NCBI GenBank assembly: GCA_027186245.1
Contig: CP114500.1
Location: forward strand, 7,140,001 to 7,204,000
DNA from: Coriaria nepalensis
Lineage: Eukaryota > Streptophyta > Magnoliopsida > Cucurbitales > Coriariaceae
Direction of reading: 5' to 3'
DNA length: 64,000 nt
Part shown: in pieces, positions 53,169 to 64,000 of the stretch
Numbering within the stretch: the first letter of the stretch is position 1
How the letters are laid out: each line of letters begins with the position of its first letter
The notes under the pieces: generated by a model
Databases searched by the model: none
Told to the model about the DNA's origin: nothing
What the model saw: only the letters and a program-made list of their open reading frames with translations
Position numbers and translations under genes: made by a program

Positions 53169-54570
53169 GGAGAAACCTGCCTCTTATGGTTATTATTATT
53201 ATTTTTTTAAATTTTAAACTTGGATGAATAATTTCTGTGTGTTTTTTTTTCTGTTTTTCTTGCCGATGTTCTTCTAGTTTCATAGTGAAATGCCCGTTTC
53301 TATCAGTTATTACTGCTATAATCATTATTATTTATTTTTCATAGTGAAAGGGTGTGATTTTAGGTCAAAATTGTCACGACACTGGAATTAGTAAACGGGG
53401 CCTGGCTGTTGGATAAAAATTCAATGGATTTGGTGGAGATATAGTAGATGATGGCCCGTTTGTTGGTCTTGTCCATCCTTTTTTATTAAGACTTTTGAAA
53501 CAAAAAATTAGAAGCAGATTTGGATTTCTCTATGAATATAGTTGCTTGAAAGGCACGTAGCCAGCTGTTAGTGGGCTGTATGTCCTATCTTTTGTCTGTG
53601 GGGCCCCATGTTCATGCCATGGCCCACTTGCTTCTCTACCCCTAAAAGCTCGCAACAGGACAACAAACGTTTCACAAAGGCTCTCTCCACATGCGCAAGG
53701 GTCACCGCTATATTAATGTATAATATATATATTCATATAATACTTTCGTAATTTTAAATAAAATACTTGTACTTATTAAAATAATATAATATTATTATAA
53801 ATCTGTTCAGTTTAATAGATTTTATTTATTAAATTCGTAATAAATTTTTTATCTGATATTAAAATAAAAAATGATTAGTTATATTTGAAATTAAAAATTT
53901 TAAATTATATATATATATATATAATAAATCTTATTATAATTTTTTTATTTTAATTCAAAATTATAATGATTATTTACGTTCATAATTCAAAGTAAAACAC
54001 TCGGATTAAAATAAAATTATAACTAAATATTTGAAAGTCATACCCATTCAAACAAAATTGAACCGTATATTTTTTTTTTACGCCATTTGCACATTGCCGT
54101 TTGGGATGTAGATGATGAAGAAGAGTGCGTTGATGGGTTGATACCGAACGGTAGAGTAAATATTTATCCGGTGACGAAAGAGAAGATGAATCGGTCATCG
54201 AGTTTGTATGATCGGGAGTAAAAGAAAATAAAAAGTGACTCTTAAAAAAGAAGAATAATTATTATTGAGGTCATTTTTGTCTTTAATTTTTTAAAATTTT
54301 AATTAAAAGATAATTCTTAAAACACATTTTACAAAAACCTAACCTAAAACATACTTCAAAAATTATCTTCGTACATTAAACTAAAAATAACATTCCAGTA
54401 GCAATTAAGTACACAGAACTATTAAAAAAATTGATGTAAGATCAGTAATATTGTTGTAATAGCAATAAATACAATCTATACAGAAAAAGCCAAACAACTT
54501 GCAAACACTTATCATTATTATCCTATGATCATCATTATTATCCTATGATCATCATTAATCAACAACCTCT
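53169..54570. other. Convergent intergenic region
   Basis: Lies between SAM synthetase and SPL stop codons. No gene is recognised; the frame at 53980-54198 has no motif. An 18-bp unit (ATCATTATTATCCTATG) is present in two tandem copies at about 54512-54549, just outside the SPL stop. Confidence 0.5.
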
Positions 54571-57500
54571 TCAGCTTGTTCCGTAACGCAAAGATTCCCA
54601 CCGGAACGGACGGAACACATAGAACACTTCGGGTGAGCTCTTGAACAGTAGAGCCACGCAAACACAAACTGCAGCTATGGCAACCATTGATAGCATTGCA
54701 GGCCTGTAAACGAAAGCCTTGCTCGAGATTCTACAGGCTGGTTTCTGATCACAGAGCCTGCAGGCCTGTTGAATCGCTCTTCGGGCCTCAATCTCTAAGC
54801 CTGTAGCCAGCTCATTGTTTTGTTTTTCATTGGAGCTACTAGTGTCTGGAAGGGAGCTAGGGATGTTGAGGACAATATGTTCAGGTGGTGGTGGTGTTGT
54901 TCTCTTGTTGATTTTTTTCTGTACAAGGTGGATGTAAGAGTAATGACCGCGTAGACGGGCATAATCCTCTGGGGTAAATCCTGTGCTGTCTCGAGAATTC
55001 TTCCATGCTTTGATTCCAACCTAAGAATCAATCCGGAATACATTAGTGGTTTGATAATTAAGTAAACAACACTTGAAAAAGTAGTATTCAAGCGACAAAA
55101 AATGAGCCTAGTTTACTTACCCAACTGGGGTTTTCTAGCCTAATCAATGATTAGAGACCCAAACGATAGTTTCAAATGCTGAATCAGTAAATTAAGGAAT
55201 TAAAACCCGGGTCTAAATCCTTGTTTAGACCCAAATGTAGAACTAAGCTCTTATATGACCATCTAATTAGAATATAGTTTGCACAAACTCTGGCTTGAAC
55301 CAAACGACAAAACCGGTTGGTATTTGGTAAGCAGTTGAAATTGGAATCTAGGTGAGATTTTGTAATCATTGATTACATTCATTTCGATTGGATTTTGTGA
55401 AATCTAGAGGTACCAAAGTAGCAACCGCCCCATACTCGAATGTCGGAGGATTACCAAAGTGGAGATACTATCCAATGCATCGGGTGAATGATCGGGCGCA
55501 TGCAACTATTGTAAGAGAGTTAAGATGGAGCCCACCATATGGAACCCACCTATCTTTTCTCCGATTACTTGCATACACCCAATATATTAGATAATTTCTC
55601 CATACAGAATGTGAATAATAAACATATAAGTTGTAGCATACAAAAGAAAATAGCTAGTTGAAGAAAAAGGCTTACCATCCTGGGATCATCAGTCAAGGCA
55701 TCAATCACATCTTCGGAACCATCTTTTCCAGCTGCAATATGAAGTGGAGTCAGAGACCCAGGGCCCACATGATCTGGTCTAAATAAGAAGTCAACACCAG
55801 CTTCCTCATCAACCGACACACTCTCTTTCTTGGACGTGTATCTCAACAGGAACTCAACCAGAGAGCGGCTATTTCTCCTCACAGCGCGGTGAAGAAGGCC
55901 CAGCTCCAATAATGCAAGATTCAAGGAATTGCTCTCTCCTATACTTACAGTCCCGTCAAGAAGAATATCCAGAAGCTTCTTCAAAACGGCACACCAATCA
56001 CGGTCCATTGAAAACTCTACAAGCCACTTGTACCGTTCTAGAGGGAAGAGGTTTGGGTTAGGGTTTAAGTGACCTAATCTTGATTTCAATTGACTTCTAT
56101 GAAGAAGCCAACCCATTTCATCTATAAAGTCCATGGCCTGACTTCTTACTTCTTCCATCTTTCTACATTCTTCCAGTGAATCCGAAGATTCAGAATACAT
56201 TTCAGTAAACTCTAATGCGGTTTCTAGAATTCGAATCTCTGAACAAACATCCTCCTCAGCTACAATGAAAGGAAAGAAGCTGCTACTTAAACCATGATCT
56301 TCAACCTGGAAGAAAATGGGACATAATATGTAATATGATGCATATACACGTATTCAATTAAGAAGCTTCAGGAAATGAGGATATGCACCTCAATGAACCC
56401 CCTTCCATTCACTATTGGAACAGAGCAAGAAAAGCTCATGCATTGGAGGTCATCTTGCTTTTCCGAGCTCTCAAAATTTATCATTGATTCATCAGTAGCT
56501 TTCTGAATCAGATATTTTCCTCCTAGTGCACAGAGCAACCTGGAAAATTATAAATACAAGAAAACAAATATAAAAACAAGCTCAATTACTTAACTCGAGA
56601 AAGAGAGAAGATGACTTATGGGATACCTGGTTGCAGGTCCAAACAAATTTGAGCCTCTAACTGAAATACGAGCCTTGTCAGATGCAGTTATTGCAATGGG
56701 TTTAACACTTATTATTTTACTATGATGATTACGTCTAAGAGTTAGAGATCTGTCCACAACAACCTGACCTGAGAGATGGAAGACGTGTGTAAACCCACAA
56801 ACCTTGTATCCATATCGTTTTTTTTTCTTTTGTGAAAATATTTTTATAACTAGTGAGACTGAAACAGACCATGATGGATAAATGCAATTTGATTGTGAAT
56901 CCTAACATAAACCCATCCACTTCTCCAAAAAGCATCATCATCATCTGAAGCTTGGAGAAGCCTGTTCAAACTAGATCTCAGGTCATAGCAAAGCTGCAAG
57001 TAAGGAAGCCAAAAACAAATAGTATCTTCGTCTTCTGTTGGAAAAAAAGTAAAAGATAAAAGATAAAATAAATTATGTAGAAAAGTCTTACTTCCTCCCA
57101 AGCTGTTGCTGTTTGGCGTAGATAAATTGTCAGAATAACACAACCAGGCCTAATGTAACTTTCAATGTCAGTAGGGCTGTGAGATAACCAATCAAGAATC
57201 TGGAAATATTGAAGATAGTTAAAATATAATTCACCATACGGAAAAAGGAGAACATTGGAGCACAAATCATTTTCGAAATTGAAGTACCTGTGTTCGCAGT
57301 ACCATAGGAAAGTCATTTGGTTCTTTCCCGAAGAGCTTGAACACAATCCGATCAGTACGACTCTACAAGTGTGGAAAAAGAAAGAAGACAGATGATGTAA
57401 CGTATAAGTTTTTGCAACAAATCCAAAAAAATTTCAAATATTAATTTGAAACTAACTGCCTTTTGTTGGTACAGCTAGATTTTAGACCTAAACTGGCATT

Positions 57501-59854
57501 TTCAAACACAATGCACCCTCAGGCTCAGTTTGCCTCAGCGGTTTTAGAACTAGATTTTTAGTATGAAGTTACATTAAATCGGTTTAATATATTAGATTTT
57601 GAGCATTTAATAAATTAAAATCGAAACGAGGTTTTGGTCATGCTTCGGCAAACTGTGCCTTAGCATCATGATTTGGGCAGAGAAAAAGATAGATGACAAA
57701 TGATGACAAAACAATCCTGCTCAATAAGAGTATACCTGGGCTTCTCCATTAGAGCTAGAAGGTGATTGGGTACAAGCCGAATCTGAATTTCCACTAGGGT
57801 GAGGAGGACTTGACTGATGACAGTCATTTTGAACCCATGAAGGGCACCCATGAAAACCGGTCCCCAAGTTTGTAGGGACATGAGACCTCTCCATATCTTC
57901 CGTGCCATCATCCGAGTCTATAAATATGTCATTCAAGTCAAACTTGTTGACCTTGCTTATCCCTACAGCACTGGCTCTAACTTCTGAATAAGCTAGAGGG
58001 CTGTTCACTATGCTCGGTTTTACAGAAGTTAGAGTAGTTTGTGTATCTTCTACCTGAGCATTATTATGAGCATGCTTACCTTGTTGTGGCGTCTCTAGAA
58101 AAGTTAAGGTGTTATGCGGTTTAGATGGCCCTGGTGAGCCTTGAGGACAGTTTGAGGGAAATGTGGATGCTAATTCAGAAGCACCAATTAATCTCCCGTT
58201 GCTTGGAAAATTTTGAGATTTCTCCAAAAGACCTGACAGGTTTTCCCTCCCATGTTCATTAGTTTGAGATGATGCAAGGCTCCTTAAGAGATGAGATAGC
58301 AGATCCTGATCCATTGCCTGGTCCGACTTCTGCGCTGTATCCATTCATTTTTACAAATTCAGAAATTGAAGACAGTTGTAGTTTGTGTACAAACTATGTT
58401 TTAGATTGTGAAGTAAACCATATTTTTGGCCCAAAACGAAGTTTTCAAACGCTTGACGAAATTGGACCGAATATGCAAAGTAAAAATTGGCGAAAAAATC
58501 AGTCATGTAATCAAATTTTTTTAGTGGGGAGTACTAATAATGATACTTACAGTGCATGTTAGAAAGTATCTTTAACAGACTTATAATTAGATAGCCACTA
58601 TTCTGATTATCTGCTGAAGAACTTGTATTGACAGCAGTTCCGGGATTTGTTTTTCTCCTCCGTTTATTGTGACCAGCTAACCGCCTACGACAACTTCTCT
58701 TCCCTTCATCAAACTCTTGCAGAACATGAAACCTGTCGACATGATGCAGCAAAAAACTACTAAAACTAACAAAGTTTTACTTAAAACGCCAACTTAACTT
58801 ATAAAAAGAAGCTATCAACACATCAAACATCCAAAAACTTTTAAACCTGATAAGAAACAAACCTAAGGATATGAATATTCTTTAGAAAACGATCTATCTC
58901 GAAAATCTGTTCTCTCTGGAAAAGAACAGATGCTAGAAACCGTACTTCAAATTTTCATAGTATGGCACACTATTGCTAAACAATTTTCCACTAAGATATC
59001 AAAAAGGATAATTTAGGTATACACTGAAGTGCATGAAAACTGTGTTTTAATATTTGGATCAGCATCTAAGACAAAACCAACAAATTGAAAACTTTAAGGG
59101 CTCAAACTGTATTTTTTAGAACCAAAACTGGAGTTTTAAAGCTCAAACAAATTCACCACCCCGCTAACAATCATTTACAAAAACCTGAAAATTTTGTTTA
59201 CCTACTACACTGCTGACAAAACCGTTGCATAACATTTCCGACAAGTGCTCGACTAGCTTTTGAATGCATCTCGCAAACTTTATGCCTTCTATGATAATCC
59301 TTAGCACCACTCAGATCGGCACCACAATCCTCCACCTGGCAAATCGAACGGCTAGAATTTCCAGCCACCAATTTGGTATTTTTCCCATTTGATTCCTCCC
59401 AATTCCCAACTACCACTCTCTCTCCCACCGAAAACCCATTCCTTCCGAGATTTAACCCCAAGGTAGCTGTTTCATCGTTCGAACTATAATCCTTCACTAC
59501 AACAACTCTCCTCTTCTTCTTCTCCATTGATTCTTTCTTCTCTTTCTGACTCCCTAGATTAAGTTCTTCAGAGCAAGAGGAAGAGCTGTTAGATGAGCCT
59601 CCTCCTCCTCCTCCTATGGGTGCTGGAATTTCGGACCCAGATGGGAAAAAGGGACGAGGTGGGACCGGGTTTAGTGGGGTAGCAATGAAAAGATCACCAT
59701 CCCATTTCCAATCGTTTAAATCCCATTCAAGAGTCCTCTTCCCTACCGCCCTTAAGTCAACAGAATTCATGTTGTATAATTGATGATGATGAGGAGGTGG
59801 GGGAGGAGGATGAGGATGAGGATGAGCAGCTTCACCTTTAAATCTGGTCTCCAT
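54571..59854 (-). CDS. SPL1/12: Large SQUAMOSA promoter-binding-like factor, SPL1/SPL12 type
   Basis: Ten exons (59202-59854, 58551-58732, 57736-58334, 57288-57362, 57092-57199, 56870-56993, 56627-56768, 56389-56539, 55676-56305, 54571-55020) join to 1037 residues. It is a nuclear DNA-binding factor recognising GTAC cores. A His/Pro-rich start and the [13 protein letters not shown] motif precede the SBP domain (about 170-245): [55 protein letters not shown], with the conserved intron after CQQCSR. The [13 protein letters not shown] motif follows. The C-terminal half has an ankyrin-like segment ([12 protein letters not shown]) and a hydrophobic span [18 protein letters not shown] near residues 997-1014. 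Large size and lack of a recognised miR156 site fit the SPL1/12/14 class, linked to heat tolerance and development. Confidence 0.94.
55141..55375. repeat. Possible MITE inside the last SPL intron
   Basis: 13-bp near-perfect terminal inverted repeats, TAATCAATGATTA (55141-55153) and TAATCATTGATTA (55363-55375), bound a 235-bp AT-rich segment without coding capacity in SPL intron 9. No clear target-site duplication was found, and the motif is itself partly palindromic, so chance pairing is possible. Confidence 0.35.
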
Positions 59855-60480
59855 TTAAGTCCTCAAAATAAAAGTCTCAGAAACTATCCAGATCCAAAAG
59901 ACTCGGGAAGAAAGAAAGAAACGGAGGTAAGAAGAAACAGTACGAATCTAGAGAAATGGAATCTAATTGGAATTTTCCACAAAACAGATCAGAGCTCAGA
60001 AAGACCACAAAGTAGAGCAATTAATCAATCAAATCCAGAACAAGAACTTGCTCTAATCAGCTTCACTTCTTCCCCAAAAGTCCAGAAACAGTACCCCCAC
60101 AAACCCATGATTCCAATTAAGCGCAACCCACATATAGATCACTAACAAAAAAAAAAAAAAAACCCGGAATTTCAAGTACAGTACACCACTAATTTTTCCA
60201 CCTCTGAATCCGTCATCAAATAAAGATCAGAAAAATCGAATAAAGAATAACAGATAGAAAGAGCGAGAGAGAGAGAGAGAGAAAGCCAACGTTGATGATT
60301 ACTTGCCGAGCTGAGCTGAGCTGAGTGAGCTGAATAAAACAAACCGGCGATAAGGGTGCTCGCCGGGAAAGTGCAGCGGCAGGGTAAAGACCAAATCAAA
60401 GCTAAGGAAGGAGGAAAACAAGAAAAAGGGCAACGATGACGATGTTGTTGACGGCAAACTTAAGGCTTGGTCATGGTTAT
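59855..60480 (-). other. Probable 5' leader of the SPL gene
   Basis: Sequence upstream of the SPL ATG is less AT-rich and carries a (GA)n/(CT)n tract at 60265-60284 and a GCTGA-type short repeat at 60308-60332. On the transcript strand this is a pyrimidine-rich leader, typical of a plant regulatory gene; GAGA tracts are binding sites of BPC factors. Open frames in this stretch lack motifs. The start site is not defined. Confidence 0.45.
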
Positions 60481-61534
60481 ATATCATGATATTAATTTTA
60501 TTTTTCTATCAAATTTTAATTTGTACTCTGTAGAAATAATAAATTTATATATAAATAAATAAATAAATAAAAATTGTGAAAACAGTGAAAATGTGCTTCG
60601 CTTTTGTCAATAATCTGTCTAATCGCTGTGGCTGCAGTACCAGTTCTCATCGTACATGTCGGTATGGGACCCACCGCTCCTTATCTTCTAGTTGCGTTGC
60701 GTTTCTTTTCTTCTCTTTATTTATTTATTTATTTATATTTATTTTAATAATTTATATTTTATTTATTATTTTATCCTTTTCAAGCTCTCTCAGTCTCTAA
60801 CTGTACCGAGACGGCGGTCATGGCGCGTGGTTATCAGTTGTTCGTGCTTCCTCCATTTTTCACAATTTTCTTTTAATAATTTCTTATATTAAATAATATT
60901 TATTATTTTCCTGGATTAACTGTTTTACCGTTATATTCGATGAACTCAATTTGATAGATATAAATTCGTTTTATATGATAGTTTTTTTTACTTGATTATA
61001 TTATAAATTATATCTCATTATAAATATTCATAAATCATATAATAAAATAAGAATATGAAATTAATGTCAACGTCCTCGTACAAAAATATAATATTAAATT
61101 TAGACCCATTAAATTGTATATAACATCATATCAGTTTACTTTTTTTTTTCTTTTTTTTTTTTTGGGTCCAAATTTTAATTATTGTTCAACTGTGTCCATT
61201 TTGTAAGTAAATTAAGGAATCCTTATATTCCTTCGTGTCACGTTATTTTAATGCATAAATAATTTTTAATCACATTGTCTTGATGACATGACAATGGCAA
61301 TGAGTTTTTAGTTTTTTATTTTTCAAATTATATATAGTAACGATTATATTTATGATAAATTTATTTTAATAATCATTTATTTTAAGATAAAAATTATTTT
61401 ACAAGAATATTTCATATTATATATATTATTATATGATATCTCGATTATTAGATATATTAAAAAGATAAAAGTTATTTTATATTAATTTTTTTAAAAATTA
61501 TAATTTTAATTAACTGCATCTCTTAAATCTCCTT

Positions 61535-61573
<39 letters not shown>

Positions 61574-64000
61574 TTTTTTTGGTTGGAGGGTAAATAAAAA
61601 TTTATAGTAATGAGAGAGAAGTGTGAGTGACTGAAATAAGGTAAAATTACTATCATTATCATTATAAAGTAGCTAAAAGTTAAGAGAGAGAGATTTAGAT
61701 AGTCCTGATCTAAGAGCCTTGTCCATCAATAGCCACCCTTGGAAAAGCCTTTAAAAAAAAAAATGTTTAGATCTATTTTGAGTTTTTTTTTTATATTTAT
61801 TTTAAGTATTTTTATTGAGTTTTTAAGTATTTAATAAAATATTTCTTATATATTTTTTATTTAAATTATTTAATTATTTGAAGAAACTTCGATCTTAAAA
61901 CTTTAGATATATTTATAATAAATTATGAAATTTTTTAAAAAAAGATGAAAAATTAGATATTTATGATTTTTTTATTTTATTACTTTAGATATTTATATTT
62001 GATCTTTTTTGTTTTGTTTTCAATGAATTAGTATATAGTATTTTTAGAGGTTTATTCATTAAATTAAAATAATAATTATTATTATTTTAAATAAGTTTAA
62101 CGATTTAAAAGATATAATCTCAAATAATAAATATTTTTACTCATTTATTTTAAAATATTATATTATAATTTTTTTTTTGTTTATTCATCTATTTTCTCTC
62201 TTGTAAATAAAAAATATATTTTCTTTTGAGAAAAATATTTTTTTTTTTAAAATTGATTTATTTTTTTCAGTTGATTCCCACCCTTCCTTTTGTAGGGCTT
62301 CGCAAATTGCCTATATTATGCCCAATGGACCAAATGGGTAGGGTAACCTCACATGTGATGTGTACGAAAAAAAAGGGTTCCAACTATCTACTATCCATCT
62401 TGTTTTAACTAAATTGATATTTTTATAATTATAATTACTCTAATTTTTATTAATTCTAATATTTTATTTTAGGTGGTGGTCTTGGTTTTTTTTAGTGGGT
62501 GGGTTACAGTTGGGCACATGAGCCCTACAAATCGGAGGTGAGATGCAAACATGAACATGCTTCTTTCTTTCTCGACCAAATCTCTCATAATCTTTCAATT
62601 ATTCCTTTTTTTTTTTCCTTCTCTCTTGATTGCATGATGGACTGCTACCTTCTAATTACGGCCCATTGAGACAATATGATTCCGACACCAAATCAAATTG
62701 TCGGTCGGTTTATCTCATGTAAGAAAATTATATATATAATTAAAATAATAATCAACAATGCATGCATGTTTTATTTGCCAACCCTCTTCAACCAAACAGC
62801 CACATTCTAAACCTAAGACACATGACAAGAACTATATGTTATTGCTTTCTTTATTATGATTCCAAATATCGATTTTAGTATCTTTATTACCCATTTGGTT
62901 TAAACGGTGGATAGAGCATTGATTAGGGTTCGTAGTTAATTACCTAATCACGTAATTGTAAAAATAAAGCCACTTTTTATACCATGATTGGAATGCCAAA
63001 AGTTAAAATAATGGACCAACAATGTTGTTGATCATATGCCTCTCCATGTAACATGGGGTTTGAAGAAATTAAGGATGTTCAATTTATCTTAGATTCTATT
63101 GTCCCATTCCCACCTTCATTATTATTATTATTTATGTTAATTAATAGTGACTATTGTTTTCTTTTTAAGAGTAATTGGAACCTAATCTTACAATTATAAA
63201 TACTATTACTATTACTATTACGCACTTAAGACGATTAAATTGATCTTCTAATTACAAACCAAGAATCATACTTGGTTCTACTACTTAGCTTTGAGGTTCT
63301 AAGTTATAACTTCAATGGATGCATAGATATACAAACAGTTGATGTGTGATCATGATAGAGACATGCAGCTCCAAACGACGCGTCGACTCCCAGACGAACG
63401 ACAGCCCAAAGAAACATTCGCAGGCCCAAACATCTGCAAGATTATGATTGGGCTGAAGCCCAGTCAGCTTCGGCGAGTCTGGATCATATCAATTGGTGCT
63501 CACGTTGTTGTGAGCTCAGAAAGCAGCCATTAATGACGGAAACAAGATCGAAAGCAGAATTGTTTGCAATTCAACACAATTTGATACACAGAATAAACGA
63601 TTGAAATCATAAGTATATTTTATGAAATTGATGCAGTGTCAGCAATGATGAAATTGTTAGAGTCGTGAAGTAGTTCACGACCTAATTTCAACTTGACCTA
63701 ATTTCACATTTACCCTTGAAAGAAAATAGATAATTAATCCATAATATCTGTCAGCCCCAAAAAAAAAAAAAACCCATAGTATCTGAAATTACATGTAATC
63801 TATCCATAGCAAATTATGATGACATTGAATGCATGAAAGTTGCGACGGAACATCTTTATCATCTTCCTTTTATATTTGCTGCTCCTGTCATCTGTTAAGT
63901 GGTTGATGATGCACTTGTTTGCTAGTTCATTGGTAGATGACATAAAAACTTGGAACTTAATATAGTTGAACAAATCCCAAAACATTATGAGATTCCTGCA
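60481..64000. other. Gene-poor AT-rich region
   Basis: No gene recognised. Contents are AT-rich DNA, the poly-T run at 61537-61572 and TATTA-type microsatellites. A GC-richer island at about 63350-63540 contains CGACGCGTCG and GGGCTGAAGCCC palindromes; it has open frames on the plus strand but no recognisable domain, and could be part of a gene continuing beyond the window or a transposon end. Confidence 0.45.
61537..61572. repeat. Poly-T tract of about 36 bases
   Basis: An uninterrupted homopolymer, the longest in the window. Its length is likely to be unreliable in any assembly. Confidence 0.9.

Overview
The window is nuclear DNA from a flowering plant, most likely a eudicot. Genes carry many short AT-rich introns with GT-AG (occasionally GC-AG) borders. 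Intergenic DNA is very AT-rich with (AT)n runs, poly-A/T and foldback repeats, and the gene families are plant-specific: SPL factors, class III peroxidase, NIMIN, plastid-type PurK-PurE fusion, shaggy-like kinase. The species cannot be fixed from the sequence; a rosid such as a cucurbit is only a guess.

Layout. 1.4-4.6 kb: a 5'-truncated PII (GLB1-like) signalling-protein fragment, an intact NIMIN-type repressor gene with a cluster of TGACG boxes upstream, and a second NIMIN-like copy broken by one extra base. 6.5-8.3 kb: polygalacturonase (minus). 8.3-15.9 kb: no gene; a 2.7-kb imperfect foldback repeat lies at 12.4-15.1 kb. 15.9-18.2 kb: GSK3/shaggy-like kinase (minus). 19.4-23.9 kb: gene-poor. 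23.9-25.8 kb: PP2C (plus). 26.4-28.0 kb: plastid SRPBCC/START-like protein (minus). 29.1-30.0 kb: SDR3-type dehydrogenase (plus). 30.4-34.0 kb: phosphoribosylaminoimidazole carboxylase (minus, 16 exons). 35.1 kb: tRNA-Ala(UGC). 35.5-37.2 kb: decayed TRM13 tRNA methyltransferase. 37.9-39.1 kb: class III peroxidase (minus). 40.1-41.8 kb: seven-span membrane protein (minus). 43.3-46.8 kb: ZNF598/Hel2-like RING E3 ligase (plus). 47.4-48.3 kb: ATG8 (minus). 52.0-53.2 kb: S-adenosylmethionine synthetase (plus). 54.6-59.9 kb: large SPL1/SPL12-type transcription factor (minus). 60.5-64.0 kb: no gene recognised.

Eleven intron-containing gene models were spliced by hand. In every one the exon lengths sum to a multiple of three and the joined protein reads through as a family-typical chain, which supports the coordinates. 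The genes are ordinary housekeeping, signalling and cell-wall genes and do not form one pathway. The most informative large-scale pattern is gene order: as I recall the Arabidopsis map, GLB1/NIMIN, polygalacturonase, SRPBCC, TRM13 and SAM synthetase lie in this same order in two duplicated Arabidopsis segments. Another subset (SPL1, ZNF598-like, the membrane protein, SDR3) matches a third segment. On that reading the broken PII and TRM13 genes are relics dying in place at their ancestral positions rather than inserted copies. I found no clearly new biological system; the best leads are the relic genes, the NIMIN pair with its TGACG boxes, the ATG8 with a tail beyond its glycine, and the foldback element.
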